NCBI RefSeq assembly: GCF_003367195.1 | Contig: NZ_QRGO01000001.1 | Location: 2,404,501 to 2,468,500, forward strand | Reading direction: 5' to 3' | Source of the DNA: Undibacter mobilis | GTDB lineage: Bacteria > Pseudomonadota > Alphaproteobacteria > Rhizobiales > Xanthobacteraceae | Length of the DNA stretch: 64,000 bases | Shown here: positions 1 through 8,171 of the stretch, piece by piece | Layout: every line of letters starts with the position of its first letter | Position numbering within the stretch: position 1 is the stretch's first letter | Made by a program: the position numbers and the translations under genes | Notes under the pieces: generated by a model | Told to the model about the DNA's origin: nothing | Databases searched by the model: none | What the model saw: the letters and a program-made list of their open reading frames with translations, nothing else

Positions 1-1
1 T

Positions 2-289
2 GAAGTGGCCCGTGCGCTTGCGACCGATCCGAAGCTGCTGCTGCTGGACGAGGTGATGGCGGGTCTGCGCCCCACCGAAACCGACCGCATTGTTGCCATT
101 CTCAAAGAACTCAATCGCGACAGCGGCCTGACCATCCTCTTGATTGAGCACGTCATGCGCGCGGTGATGGCGCTGGCGCAGCACATTGTCGTGCTGCATC
201 ACGGCGCCAACATTGCCGAAGGCGCGCCGGTCGATGTGGTGCGCGATAAGGCCGTGATCGACTCCTATCTCGGCGCGGAGGCGGTCTGA
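2..289 (+). CDS. livG: Branched-chain amino acid ABC transporter ATP-binding protein, C-terminal part (partial)
   Basis: This is the 3' end of an ABC ATPase gene whose start lies before the window; the reading frame is open from base 2. The visible 95 residues begin just after the signature region and show a Walker B strand (LLLLDE) followed by VMAGLRPTE, which is typical of the LivG family, and a switch histidine in LLIEHVMRAVM. The stop is one base before the ATG of the next ABC ATPase gene, as in liv operons. LivG and LivF form the cytoplasmic ATPase pair that drives uptake of branched-chain amino acids or related amides through LivHM. The substrate cannot be read from this fragment. Confidence 0.9.
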   Translation, partial: EVARALATDPKLLLLDEVMAGLRPTETDRIVAILKELNRDSGLTILLIEHVMRAVMALAQHIVVLHHGANIAEGAPVDVVRDKAVIDSYLGAEAV

Positions 290-290
290 C

Positions 291-995
291 ATGCTCCTCG
301 TCGAAAATCTCGATGTCCACTACGGTGATGCCCAGGCACTCGACGGCGTCACGCTGGAAATTCCCGAGCGCGCGATCGTTGCTATCGTCGGCGCCAACGG
401 TGCCGGCAAAACGTCGCTGATCCGTGCTATCGCCGGCATCAACCGGCCGACGCGCGGACGCATTCTCTATCGCGGCGACAACATCGCCGGGCTGCCGAGC
501 TACAAGGTCTGCAATCTCGGTATCGGGCAGGTTGCCGAAGGCCGCCAGGTATTCCCGTCGCTCACCATTGCCGAGAATTTGGCGATGGGGGCGATGATCC
601 CGCGCGCCAGGGCAAACCGCGATCGTAACCTCGACCGGGTCTATGCGATGTTTCCGCGCCTCGCCGAACGTCGCGCCCAGGCTGCCGGCACCTTGTCAGG
701 CGGTGAGCAGCAGATGGTCGCCATTGGCCGCTGCCTGATGGGCGAGCCGGAACTGATCATGTTCGATGAACCGTCGCTTGGTCTCGCGCCGGCGATCGTG
801 CAGCAGGTGCTGGCGACGGTACGGGATCTCAACCGCGAGGGCATCACCTGTGTGCTGGTTGAGCAGAACGTGGCGGTATCGTTGAAGCTGGCGAGCCACG
901 CTTACGTGCTTGAGAATGGCCGCGTTACATTGTCGGGCTCGGGCGAGGAGATGCTCGGCGACGACCGCGTCCGGCAGGCCTATCTGGGCATTTAG
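291..995 (+). CDS. livF: Branched-chain amino acid ABC transporter ATP-binding protein LivF
   Basis: The 234-residue protein has the usual LivF length and is a complete ABC ATPase. Walker A (GANGAGKT) is at residues 34-41, the signature LSGGEQQ at 135-141 and Walker B LIMFDE at 155-160, followed by PSLGLAP, which is characteristic of LivF. It starts one base after the LivG stop, so the two are translationally coupled. It should act in the cytoplasm as one half of the ATPase dimer of a HAAT-family importer. Liv-type systems also import urea, amides or aromatic compounds, so the real substrate is open. An inverted repeat follows the gene and probably ends the operon. Confidence 0.95.
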   Translation: MLLVENLDVHYGDAQALDGVTLEIPERAIVAIVGANGAGKTSLIRAIAGINRPTRGRILYRGDNIAGLPSYKVCNLGIGQVAEGRQVFPSLTIAENLAMGAMIPRARANRDRNLDRVYAMFPRLAERRAQAAGTLSGGEQQMVAIGRCLMGEPELIMFDEPSLGLAPAIVQQVLATVRDLNREGITCVLVEQNVAVSLKLASHAYVLENGRVTLSGSGEEMLGDDRVRQAYLGI

Positions 996-1040
996 CGCTT
1001 CGACTTGATTGAAGCGGCGTTCTTGTTCTGTCACGCCCCA

Positions 1041-1060
1041 TCACCCGCGTTCGCGGGTGA
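1041..1060. terminator. Inverted repeat between convergent genes, probable terminator
   Basis: A 9-bp perfect stem (TCACCCGCG / CGCGGGTGA) with a two-base loop lies between the livF stop and the stop of the convergent small gene. There is no long T-run, so it is a weak intrinsic terminator candidate that could serve both directions. Confidence 0.45.
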
Positions 1061-1066
1061 AGGTTG

Positions 1067-1279
1067 TTAGCGCGGCAGTCCGACCGGCCGGCGGCTCTGC
1101 CGCATCAGCAGATTGAGCGCGGCGACCCGCAGGCTGAGTGGGCAATCCGGAAAGCTGGCGCGGAGAAGCTTGAGCGCTTCGGAATCGGTGGCCGGAGAAA
1201 ATTGCATCACCGTTTCGGCCATCCAGACCGCGTCGGCGGCGGGATTGGCGGAGCGGGACGTGAGCAGAGCTTGACCCAT
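1067..1279 (-). CDS. Small conserved-looking hypothetical protein, 70 aa
   Basis: I do not recognise a named family. The 70-residue product starts MGQALLTSR and ends RRPVGLPR. It has no signal peptide and no membrane segment. It carries an acidic, helical stretch (ATDSEALKLLRASFPDCPL) followed by a basic C-terminus, and looks like a short helical protein. The ATG at 1279 was chosen because the upstream in-frame sequence reads through the terminator of the neighbouring gene and its coding region in another frame. It lies alone between livF (convergent) and the FAH-family gene (upstream, same strand, separated by a terminator), so it is probably a monocistronic unit. Codon use is like that of its neighbours. 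Confidence 0.6.
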   Translation of the reverse strand: MGQALLTSRSANPAADAVWMAETVMQFSPATDSEALKLLRASFPDCPLSLRVAALNLLMRQSRRPVGLPR

Positions 1280-1368
1280 CGTGTAGTCCTGTGCGCTGTC
1301 AAACCACAGTCTGGAACCGGCATTCCCAGTGTGCGGCTCGGACGTTAGGGATTGGTTAACAACGCAAA

Positions 1369-1390
1369 CAGCCGGCGGTTCCGCCGGCTG
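1369..1390 (-). terminator. Intrinsic terminator after the FAH-family gene
   Basis: A perfect 10-bp stem (CAGCCGGCGG / CCGCCGGCTG) with a TT loop lies 48 bases past the stop of the minus-strand gene ending at 1438. On the minus strand it is followed by the T-rich tract TTTGCGTTGTTAACC. Confidence 0.7.
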
Positions 1391-1437
1391 TTCAGTCCTA
1401 GCTGATTCGGGCTCTCTGCGAATCCCCGATATTCGGC

Positions 1438-2139
1438 CTATTTCAAGGGCTGGCCGATCGTCACGGTACAGGTACCCACACCTTCGACGCTGCATTCGAG
1501 CTTGTCGCCGGCCACGGTGGCGGCGACGCCGGCCGGCGTGCCGGTCATGATGATGTCGCCGGGCGCCAGTTCGACCATCTTCGACAGATCGGCGATGATT
1601 TCCGGGACATTCCAGATCATCTGATTGAGGTTGCCGTCCTGACGGATCTGGCCGTTGCAGGACAGGGCAATGCGCGCGTCCTTCGGGTGCCCGATTTCGG
1701 CGGCCGGCTTGATGGCGCCGCAAGGGGCCGAGTGGTCGAAGGCCTTGCCGATCTCCCACGGCCGCTTCAAATCGCGTGAGGCGATCTGCAGGTCGCGACG
1801 GGTGAGGTCGATGCCGACGGCATAGCCGTAGACGCAGTCATTGGCTTGTCCGACCGGAATGTTGCGGCCGCCCGACTTGAGCGCGACGACGAGTTCGACC
1901 TCGTGATGCATGTCCTTGGTCAGCGACGGGTAGGGCACGGTACTGCCGTCGGCCACAATGGCGTCGGCGGGCTTGGCAAAATAGAACGGCGGCAGGCGCT
2001 CGTCCTGGCCCATCTCACGAATGTGCTCGATGTAGTTGCGGCCGACGCACCAGATGCGGCGCACCGGATACACCTTGGACGAGCCGGCAACCGCGATGAC
2101 GGGCTGCGGCGGCGCTGGAATAACGTAGTCCGCGCTCAT
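1438..2139 (-). CDS. Fumarylacetoacetate hydrolase (FAH) family protein
   Basis: The 233-residue protein is a single FAH fold with the family landmarks. These are the VGRNYIEH entry motif, the metal-binding region HHEVELVVAL, YGYAVGIDLTRRD, and the C-terminal MTGTPAGV loop. Members hydrolyse or decarboxylate acyl-pyruvates and 2-oxo-dienoates (for example acylpyruvase, 2-keto-4-pentenoate hydratase, oxaloacetate decarboxylase). They use a Mg2+ or Mn2+ ion held by the Glu-x-Glu and Asp residues. The length and VGRNY motif favour the short YcgM/FAHD1-like group, active on acylpyruvates or oxaloacetate. It is separated by about 100 bases from the exporter gene upstream on the same strand and ends at its own terminator. 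Confidence 0.85.
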   Translation of the reverse strand: MSADYVIPAPPQPVIAVAGSSKVYPVRRIWCVGRNYIEHIREMGQDERLPPFYFAKPADAIVADGSTVPYPSLTKDMHHEVELVVALKSGGRNIPVGQANDCVYGYAVGIDLTRRDLQIASRDLKRPWEIGKAFDHSAPCGAIKPAAEIGHPKDARIALSCNGQIRQDGNLNQMIWNVPEIIADLSKMVELAPGDIIMTGTPAGVAATVAGDKLECSVEGVGTCTVTIGQPLK

Positions 2140-2245
2140 GAGAACCTGCCTGTAACGTTGTTTGTAGCGAAAACCGGGCGGAGCGCCCAGCTTTCCGGTT
2201 AACGCATTCGAGGCAGACGAACAAGACGCAGAGCCAGCAAACCTG

Positions 2246-4075
2246 TCAGCCGGTTGCGGCAGCGGCCGGCGCCGGCTGTTCCTGATCCTTCAGCTGCAGC
2301 CGGTAGAACGTGGCATAGCGGCCGCCTTGGGCCAGCAAGTCGTCGTGTCGGCCGGATTCGCTCGCATGGCCTCCTTCGATCACGAAGATGCGGTCGGCAT
2401 GGGAGATGGTGTGCAGGCGGTGGGCAATGGCGAGCGTGGTGCGTCCCGCGGACAGGCGATCCATCGCTTCGCGCACGGCGAGCTCGCTTTCGGAATCGAG
2501 CGCGGCGGTTGCTTCATCGAGCAGGATGATCGGCGCGTTCTTGATGAAGGCGCGGGCGATCGCGATGCGCTGGCGCTGGCCGCCTGATAGTTGCAAGCCG
2601 TGTTCGCCGACGGGCGTTTCGTAACCCGCCGGAAACGCCATGATGAAGTCGTGCGCATAGGCGCCCTTGGCGGCGGCGATGATCTCGTCTTCGGTCGCAC
2701 CCGGTTTGCCGAAGGCGATGTTTTCGCGCACCGTACCGCGGAACAGGAAGGTCTCCTGCCCGACATAGGCAATCTGCTCGCGGAGCGAACGGCGCGACAC
2801 CTGTGTGACTTCCTGGCCGTCGACTTCGACGCGGCCGTCATGAGCGTCGTAGAAGCGCATCAGCAAGTTGAACACGGTGGACTTGCCGCCGCCGGAAGGC
2901 CCGACCAGCGCCGTGAGCTTGCCCGGCTCGGCGACGAACGACATGCCGCGCAGCACCGGCTGCTCGCCGCGATAGGCGAAATCGACATTCTTGAACTCGA
3001 TGCGGCGTTCGGTGACCTTGAGCGCCGGCTTGTCGTCGTCGGCCGCCTCGCTCGGCGGGCTATCGAGCACCTCGAACAGAACGCGCACGCCGACCAGCGC
3101 GCTGTTCAGTTCGATGTTGAGACGCGCGAGGCGCTTGGCCGGCTCGTAGGCGAGCAGGAACGCGGTGATGAAGGAGAAGAACTGGCCCGGCGTGGCGCCG
3201 GTCTCCAGCACGCGATAGCCGCCGTAGCAGATGGCGATGGCGATGGCGCAGCCGCCCAGCGTTTCCATCAGCGGCGAGGCGCGGGCGCCGACGCGCGCCA
3301 TCTTGTTGGCCTCGTGCTCGACCTGCGCGACATTGTCGTCGAAGCGCTTGCGCATGACCGGCTCGAGCGTGAAGGCCTTGACGATGCGGATGCCCTGCAG
3401 CGTCTCCTGCAAGGTCTCGATGATGCGCGCGCCGCCCTGGAACTGCGAGCGGCCGATCTTGTAGACGCGGCGCACCATCTTGCGCAGTACGAGGAAGGCC
3501 GGCGGAGCCACGAAGAACGAGAAGAAGGACAGCACCGGGTCCTGCACCACCATCACGGTGACAAGGCCGATCAGCGACAACAGATCGCGGCCGAGCGACA
3601 TCACCAGGAGGTTGATGACCTGGGTCGCGGCATTGGCGCCGGCGGTGAGGCGGGCGATGAATTCGGTCGAGTGCCGGTCGGAGAAGAAGCCGAGGCCCTC
3701 GCGCAGCAGCTTGGCAAACACCGCGCGCTGATTGTCGGCGATGATGCGGTTGCCGATTTGCGACAGCAGCACGGTGTGGCCGTAGGTGGCGATGCCCTTC
3801 AGGGCAAACAGCGCAACCGTGATGGCGCCCAGTACCATGATGCCGGGCAGGTTGCGGTTGACATAAGTCTCGTTGATGACGTTGCCGATCAGATAGGCGC
3901 TGAACGCGGTGCAGCCGGCGGCAACGGCCATGAAGACGAAGGCAAAGGCGTATTTGCGCCAGTGCCCGACGCCCTGCTCGACGAACAGGCGCCGGATCAG
4001 GACCATGGGTCTGTAGCGCGCGTCGTCGGCGGCGGAGGACATATCGGACTTTTGGCCGGAATTCTGGTCGGTCAT
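2246..4075 (-). CDS. MsbA-like ABC exporter (membrane domain fused to ATPase)
   Basis: This is a 609-residue half-size exporter. An N-terminal six-helix membrane domain covers roughly residues 40-330. The ATPase follows, with Walker A GPSGGGKST at 392-400, signature LSGGQ at 496-500 and Walker B IILLDE at 516-521. The architecture and length fit MsbA/lipid-A flippases and related exporters, which act as homodimers in the inner membrane. Position beside galE and core-heptose genes supports a lipid or LPS-precursor substrate, but this is inference. The ATG at 4075 was chosen because AGAGAGG lies just upstream. An upstream in-frame ATG at 4150 has no such site and adds 25 unlikely residues. The galE stop is 98 bases upstream on the same strand. 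Confidence 0.9.
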   Translation of the reverse strand: MTDQNSGQKSDMSSAADDARYRPMVLIRRLFVEQGVGHWRKYAFAFVFMAVAAGCTAFSAYLIGNVINETYVNRNLPGIMVLGAITVALFALKGIATYGHTVLLSQIGNRIIADNQRAVFAKLLREGLGFFSDRHSTEFIARLTAGANAATQVINLLVMSLGRDLLSLIGLVTVMVVQDPVLSFFSFFVAPPAFLVLRKMVRRVYKIGRSQFQGGARIIETLQETLQGIRIVKAFTLEPVMRKRFDDNVAQVEHEANKMARVGARASPLMETLGGCAIAIAICYGGYRVLETGATPGQFFSFITAFLLAYEPAKRLARLNIELNSALVGVRVLFEVLDSPPSEAADDDKPALKVTERRIEFKNVDFAYRGEQPVLRGMSFVAEPGKLTALVGPSGGGKSTVFNLLMRFYDAHDGRVEVDGQEVTQVSRRSLREQIAYVGQETFLFRGTVRENIAFGKPGATEDEIIAAAKGAYAHDFIMAFPAGYETPVGEHGLQLSGGQRQRIAIARAFIKNAPIILLDEATAALDSESELAVREAMDRLSAGRTTLAIAHRLHTISHADRIFVIEGGHASESGRHDDLLAQGGRYATFYRLQLKDQEQPAPAAAATG

Positions 4076-4173
4076 GGCCTCTCTGTCGGGCATCGCCCGA
4101 CAGGCGTCAAGATGCCCAAGCTGTGCAAAAAGTTGGGCGCTTCTCGTCATTTAACGGTCAAAACGGACCGAAT

Positions 4174-5184
4174 TTATCCGCGGCCGGCCGGAGGCCGCGC
4201 TGCATTGGCCTGCAGGCGCTTTTCCCACGCCAGCGCATGGGAGACGATGGTGTCGAGGTCGCGGAACTGCGGATTCCACGCCGGCAGCGCCTGGCGTATG
4301 CGATCGACATTGGCGACCAGCGCCGGCGGATCGCCCGCGCGGCGGCCTTCGATGTCCACGGGAAAATCATGACCGGCGATGCGGCGCACGGCGTCGATGA
4401 CTTCGAAGACCGAGGCGCCGCGACCGTAGCCGCAATTGAAGGTGGCGCTCGCGCCACCACGACGCAGATGGCCGAGCGCGGCCGAATGCGCGCGCGCCAG
4501 ATCCGTCACATGAATATAATCGCGAATGCAGGTGCCGTCCGGCGTGTCATAATCGGTGCCGTAGACCGCCATCCGCGGCCGCTTGCCGACCGCAGTCTCG
4601 CAGGCAACCTTGATGAGATGCGTCGCCGCCGGTGTCGCCTGGCCAGTCCGGCCGCGCGGATCGGCGCCGGCGACATTGAAGTAGCGCAGCACGACAAAGC
4701 GCAGGTCGTGCGCGCGGCCGGCATCGTGCAGCATGATTTCCGACATCAGCTTCGAGGTGCCGTAAGGCGAGATCGGCTGCGTCGGCGCCCGCTCGTCGAT
4801 CGGGTTCTGCTCGGCATTGCCGTAGACCGCGGCGGTCGATGAGAAGATCATCTGCTTGACACCGCCTTCGATGGCGGCGTCGATCAGCGTGCAGGTGTTC
4901 ATCGTGTTGTTGCGGTAGTAGCCGAGCGGGTCGCGGACCGAATCCGGCACCACGATCGAGGCGGCGAAATGGATGATGGCGGTGACGCCATGCTGTTCGA
5001 TGGTCTTGAGCACCAGCGCGCGGTCGCCGGTCGAGCCGTTGACGAACGGCACCGTCGCCGGAAACAGGTAGCGGAATCCGGTCGACAGATTGTCGAGTAC
5101 GACCACCGGCTCGCCGGCGTCGACCAGTTCGTGAACCATGTGGCTGCCGATATAGCCGGCGCCGCCGGTGACCAGGATCGTCAT
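4174..5184 (-). CDS. galE: UDP-glucose 4-epimerase
   Basis: The protein is a 336-residue extended short-chain dehydrogenase. The NAD-binding GGAGYIGSH motif is at residues 7-15, SSTAAVYG near 115-122, and the catalytic Tyr141 and Lys145 in PYGTSK. It interconverts UDP-glucose and UDP-galactose in the cytoplasm, supplying galactose for LPS or exopolysaccharide. The ATG at 5184 sits directly before the Rossmann strand, with a GGGGG tract upstream. An in-frame start 50 codons further up would add a non-homologous leader and is rejected. It is divergent from waaC, with about 155 bases between them, and lies upstream of the MsbA-like gene on the same strand. Confidence 0.93.
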   Translation of the reverse strand: MTILVTGGAGYIGSHMVHELVDAGEPVVVLDNLSTGFRYLFPATVPFVNGSTGDRALVLKTIEQHGVTAIIHFAASIVVPDSVRDPLGYYRNNTMNTCTLIDAAIEGGVKQMIFSSTAAVYGNAEQNPIDERAPTQPISPYGTSKLMSEIMLHDAGRAHDLRFVVLRYFNVAGADPRGRTGQATPAATHLIKVACETAVGKRPRMAVYGTDYDTPDGTCIRDYIHVTDLARAHSAALGHLRRGGASATFNCGYGRGASVFEVIDAVRRIAGHDFPVDIEGRRAGDPPALVANVDRIRQALPAWNPQFRDLDTIVSHALAWEKRLQANAARPPAGRG

Positions 5185-5339
5185 AAGATGCCCCCGAAAT
5201 CGAGTTAACGCTTCTACAGGGCAATCGTGAAAAGAGCGGGAAAGTTGTGCTGTTTCAGCCGGGTTCCACCCGATATTGTTAATGGGCGGTAACCAGTATA
5301 ACAGGCGCATTAACACAACGGACCGGCGCCGCATCGCGC

Positions 5340-6287
5340 ATGAAGGACATCCTGTTCATCAAGACCTCGTCGCTGGGCGATGTGATCCATCACATGCCGG
5401 CGGTGACCGATGCGCGCCGGGCGCGGCCGGATCTGCATCTGTCGTGGGTGATCGAGGAAGCTTTCGCGCCGCTGGCGCGGCTGCACCCCGGTATCGACGA
5501 GGTCATTCCGGTGGCGTCGCGGCGCTGGCGCAAGACCCTGCTGTCGGCCTCGACGTGGTCCGAGATGCGGCAACGCTGTGCCGTGCTCCGCACGAGGGAA
5601 TATGACCGCGTCATCGATACGCAAGGTTTGTTGCGCACCGGTCTGATCGCGCGGCTCGCGCTCGGAGAGCGCCACGGCTACGACCGTGCCAGCATTCGCG
5701 AGCCGCTGGCCAGCCTGTTTTATGATGTGCGCCACACCGTGAGCCGCGAGCTGCACGCGGTCGAGCGCAACCGCCGTCTCACCGCACTGGCGCTCGGATA
5801 CGAGATGCAGGGCGCACCTGACTTTGGCCTGTCGCGCGCAAACGTCGCGGCGCCGGCCGAACCTTATGTCGTCTTTCTTCACGCCACCGCGCAGGCGCGC
5901 AAGGAATGGCCAGTGGCGAACTGGATCGCGCTCGGTCGGTCGTTGAATGAGCGCGGGCTTGAGATCGTGTTGCCATGGGGCACCGAGACCGAACGGCTTC
6001 GCAGCGAAGATATCGCGCAAGCCTTGCCGAATGCCCGCGTTCCGGATCGCGCGCCGCTCGATCAGGTCGCGCGGCTGATAGCCAATGCGCGTGGCGTCGT
6101 TGGCGTCGATACCGGGTTATTGCATTTGGCTGCGGCGTTCGCCGCGCCGCTGGTCGCGATCTTCGCCGGCAGCCAGCCGAAGCTCACCGGCCCGGTGGGG
6201 GCGGGACCGATGACGGTGCTCGGCACTGACGGCGCGCCGCCGGGTGTGGATGAGGTGAGAGCGGCTGTCTCAACGCTGCTGATATAA
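5340..6287 (+). CDS. waaC: Lipopolysaccharide heptosyltransferase I
   Basis: The 315-residue protein is a GT9 family glycosyltransferase. It opens with MKDILFIKTSSLGDVIHHMP, the WaaC-type N-terminus with the SLGD loop. It ends with a nucleotide-binding half that contains VGVDTGLLHLAAA and IFAGSQPKLTGPVG. WaaC adds the first L-glycero-D-manno-heptose to Kdo2-lipid A on the cytoplasmic face of the inner membrane. The presence of waaF, hldD and hldE within 7 kb supports this specific assignment. It is transcribed alone, divergently from galE, and ends convergent to the GST gene. ATG 5340 is the only start compatible with the conserved N-terminus. Confidence 0.9.
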   Translation: MKDILFIKTSSLGDVIHHMPAVTDARRARPDLHLSWVIEEAFAPLARLHPGIDEVIPVASRRWRKTLLSASTWSEMRQRCAVLRTREYDRVIDTQGLLRTGLIARLALGERHGYDRASIREPLASLFYDVRHTVSRELHAVERNRRLTALALGYEMQGAPDFGLSRANVAAPAEPYVVFLHATAQARKEWPVANWIALGRSLNERGLEIVLPWGTETERLRSEDIAQALPNARVPDRAPLDQVARLIANARGVVGVDTGLLHLAAAFAAPLVAIFAGSQPKLTGPVGAGPMTVLGTDGAPPGVDEVRAAVSTLLI

Positions 6288-6360
6288 ACTCCGCTCGTCC
6301 CGCGAAGGCGATCCGGCGGTGAGAAGCGCCATCCAGGCAAGGCTCTGGCTCATGCCGGTC

Positions 6361-7050
6361 TCACGCCGCCAGCTTGATAAGATGCGCATTGTGTTGGACG
6401 AGGAAAGCCTGCAATCGCTTGCCGTAGTCGTCCGTGACGGCGCCGCGCACGCTCGGCCGCTCTGCAAGCGCGGCGCGCCAGGCGCGCACCTTTGGCTTTG
6501 CCGCGAACACGCCGATGTCAGCGATCCGGTCGAAGACGTCGAAGTAACGGAACGCAGGTGCAAACACCGCGTCGACCATGCTGAAGCCATTGCCGCTGAA
6601 GTAGGGTCCTTCACCCAAATCTCGCTCGATCCAAGCGAGCTTTGACGCGACCGCGTCAGCCGCGGACTTGTGCGCGGTGGCGTCCGTTGCCGTCTCCAGC
6701 CGCCAGATGTCTGAGAGAACGGCCGATCCGAATTCCATCCAGGCGCGATGCTTTGCCCGCTCCAGCGCGTCTTCGGGGTGCAGCTTGGGGCCGGCGGCGC
6801 TGTCTTCGATGAACTCGCAGATGACCGCGCTTTCGAACAGCACGGCTTCCGGGCCATCCGTGCGCGGCACGATCAGGACCGGCACCTTGCCAAGCGGTGA
6901 GATGGCGCGAAACCAGGCGGGCTTGTCGGCGAGATCGATGTAGCGCCGCTCGAAAGCGACGCCTTTTTCGGCCAGCGCGATCGCCGCGCGCTGGACATAG
7001 GGGCAGAGATGGTGACTGACGAGCGTAAGCTTCGGTGCGTCGGACGGCAT
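6361..7050 (-). CDS. Glutathione S-transferase family protein
   Basis: The 229-residue protein has a thioredoxin-fold N-terminal domain with HHLCPYVQR around residues 13-21. The cysteine replaces the Tyr/Ser of classical GSTs, as in omega, lambda or DHAR-like enzymes. A cis-proline loop (GKVPVL) and an ES box (FESAVICEFI) follow, then an all-helical C-terminal domain. Such enzymes carry out thiol transfer or reduction of glutathionyl adducts in the cytoplasm; the substrate is not visible. ATG 7050 is preceded by GAGAGG. It is divergent from a LysR-type regulator gene, which may control it. Confidence 0.88.
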   Translation of the reverse strand: MPSDAPKLTLVSHHLCPYVQRAAIALAEKGVAFERRYIDLADKPAWFRAISPLGKVPVLIVPRTDGPEAVLFESAVICEFIEDSAAGPKLHPEDALERAKHRAWMEFGSAVLSDIWRLETATDATAHKSAADAVASKLAWIERDLGEGPYFSGNGFSMVDAVFAPAFRYFDVFDRIADIGVFAAKPKVRAWRAALAERPSVRGAVTDDYGKRLQAFLVQHNAHLIKLAA

Positions 7051-7144
7051 GGCGACCTCTCGGGTGTTGCGACTGTCGATACCCCGAAGATGCGGCCTGC
7101 AACGGCGCAAATAAATTTGTTATTTTGCCAGTCTATCTTGCATA

Positions 7145-7156
7145 TTCGCAAGCGAA
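7145..7156. promoter_or_regulatory. Candidate LysR-type operator palindrome
   Basis: TTCGC-AA-GCGAA is a perfect 5-2-5 palindrome in the 125-bp gap between the divergent GST and LysR genes, 20 bases before the regulator start. Its place fits an autoregulatory LysR site, though LysR sites more often have the longer T-N11-A form. Confidence 0.4.
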
Positions 7157-7175
7157 GCCACATTATGCCGGCACG

Positions 7176-8171
7176 ATGGAGGACTGGAACGATCTACGGT
7201 TTGTGCTGGCGGTCGCGCGTGCGGGTGCGCTGACCGCCGCGGCGAAAGCGCTGAGCATCGACCATTCGACCGCCTTCCGTCGCCTGAATGCGCTGGAGGA
7301 GCGGCTCGGCTTGCGCCTGTTCGAGCGCCTTCCGGGCGGCATTTACGAGCCGACCACTGGCGGGGAGCGTATGGCCGCCGCTGCCGAGCGCATGGAGGAG
7401 GAGGCGTTGGCGATCGGCCGCGACCTCGCCGGTCGCGATCATCGCCTGTCAGGACGCCTGCGCGTGACATGTTCGGAGACGCTCGCCTACCGGCTGTTGA
7501 CGGGACACATCGCGGCGTTTCGCCAAGCCCAACCGGGCATCACCGTCGAGCTGATGATCGACAACCGGGTTCTCAGCCTGTCGCGCCGCGAAGCTGACAT
7601 CGCATTGCGGCCGGTCCGGCCGAGAGAACCGGAACTCTGGGGCCGCAAGCTCGCCGACGTCGCTTGGGCGATCTATGGGAAGCGAAATAGCGCGCGTGGT
7701 CCGAACGATCTGGCGCGCGAGCCCAAGGATCTTTCCAGCTATCCGCTTATCGGGTGGAACGAGACGGCGGGTGAAATTGCCGCAGCGTCGTGGCTTTCAC
7801 GCGCCGCGCCGGATGCTGCGTTCGTGTTCCGCACGAACAGCCTCGTCAATCAGCTCATAGCCGCAAAGGCCGGCATGGGTCTTGCGTTGTTGCCTTGCTA
7901 TCTCGCCGATCCCGAGTCCCAACTTATCCGCTTTCTGTCAGAACCGATAAGGGAAATGGCCGGCGAACTCTGGATCGTCACGCACGCGGATATCAAGGGT
8001 ACGGCGCGCGTGCGTGCCTTCTTCGATCTCGTTGGCAATGGTCTAGCCGCGGAACGGGACTTGTTTGAAGGCAAGAGAGCTCTGCAATCCGCCGCGAGGC
8101 TACGCGTCGAAGCGCGAGGAGAGAAGAAAGTTACGCCGCGCCCGCGCGCAGCAGATCGTGTACGTGAATAA
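7176..8171 (+). CDS. LysR family transcriptional regulator
   Basis: The 331-residue product has an N-terminal winged helix-turn-helix (DLRFVLAVARAGALTAAAKA through RRLNALEERLGLRLFER, about residues 5-60). A periplasmic-binding-protein-like effector domain follows from about residue 90. This is the usual LysR length and layout. ATG 7176 places the MEDWNDLRF N-terminus at the typical distance from the HTH; upstream in-frame codons run into the divergent GST promoter. Divergence from the GST gene suggests that gene as a target. The last 41 bases overlap the convergent kdsD end, and the C-terminal tail after about residue 290 (basic, low complexity) may be an extension caused by the overlap. Confidence 0.9.
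   Translation: MEDWNDLRFVLAVARAGALTAAAKALSIDHSTAFRRLNALEERLGLRLFERLPGGIYEPTTGGERMAAAAERMEEEALAIGRDLAGRDHRLSGRLRVTCSETLAYRLLTGHIAAFRQAQPGITVELMIDNRVLSLSRREADIALRPVRPREPELWGRKLADVAWAIYGKRNSARGPNDLAREPKDLSSYPLIGWNETAGEIAAASWLSRAAPDAAFVFRTNSLVNQLIAAKAGMGLALLPCYLADPESQLIRFLSEPIREMAGELWIVTHADIKGTARVRAFFDLVGNGLAAERDLFEGKRALQSAARLRVEARGEKKVTPRPRAADRVRE

Noticed and set aside
1064..1348. Plus-strand frame between livF and the FAH gene
   Set aside because: It is antisense to the 70-residue small gene and crosses a terminator hairpin.
2591..4372. 593-codon open frame on the plus strand across the exporter gene
   Set aside because: It is antisense to the ABC exporter, has an Arg/Asp/His/Glu-rich composition typical of antisense GC-rich frames, and shows no domain.
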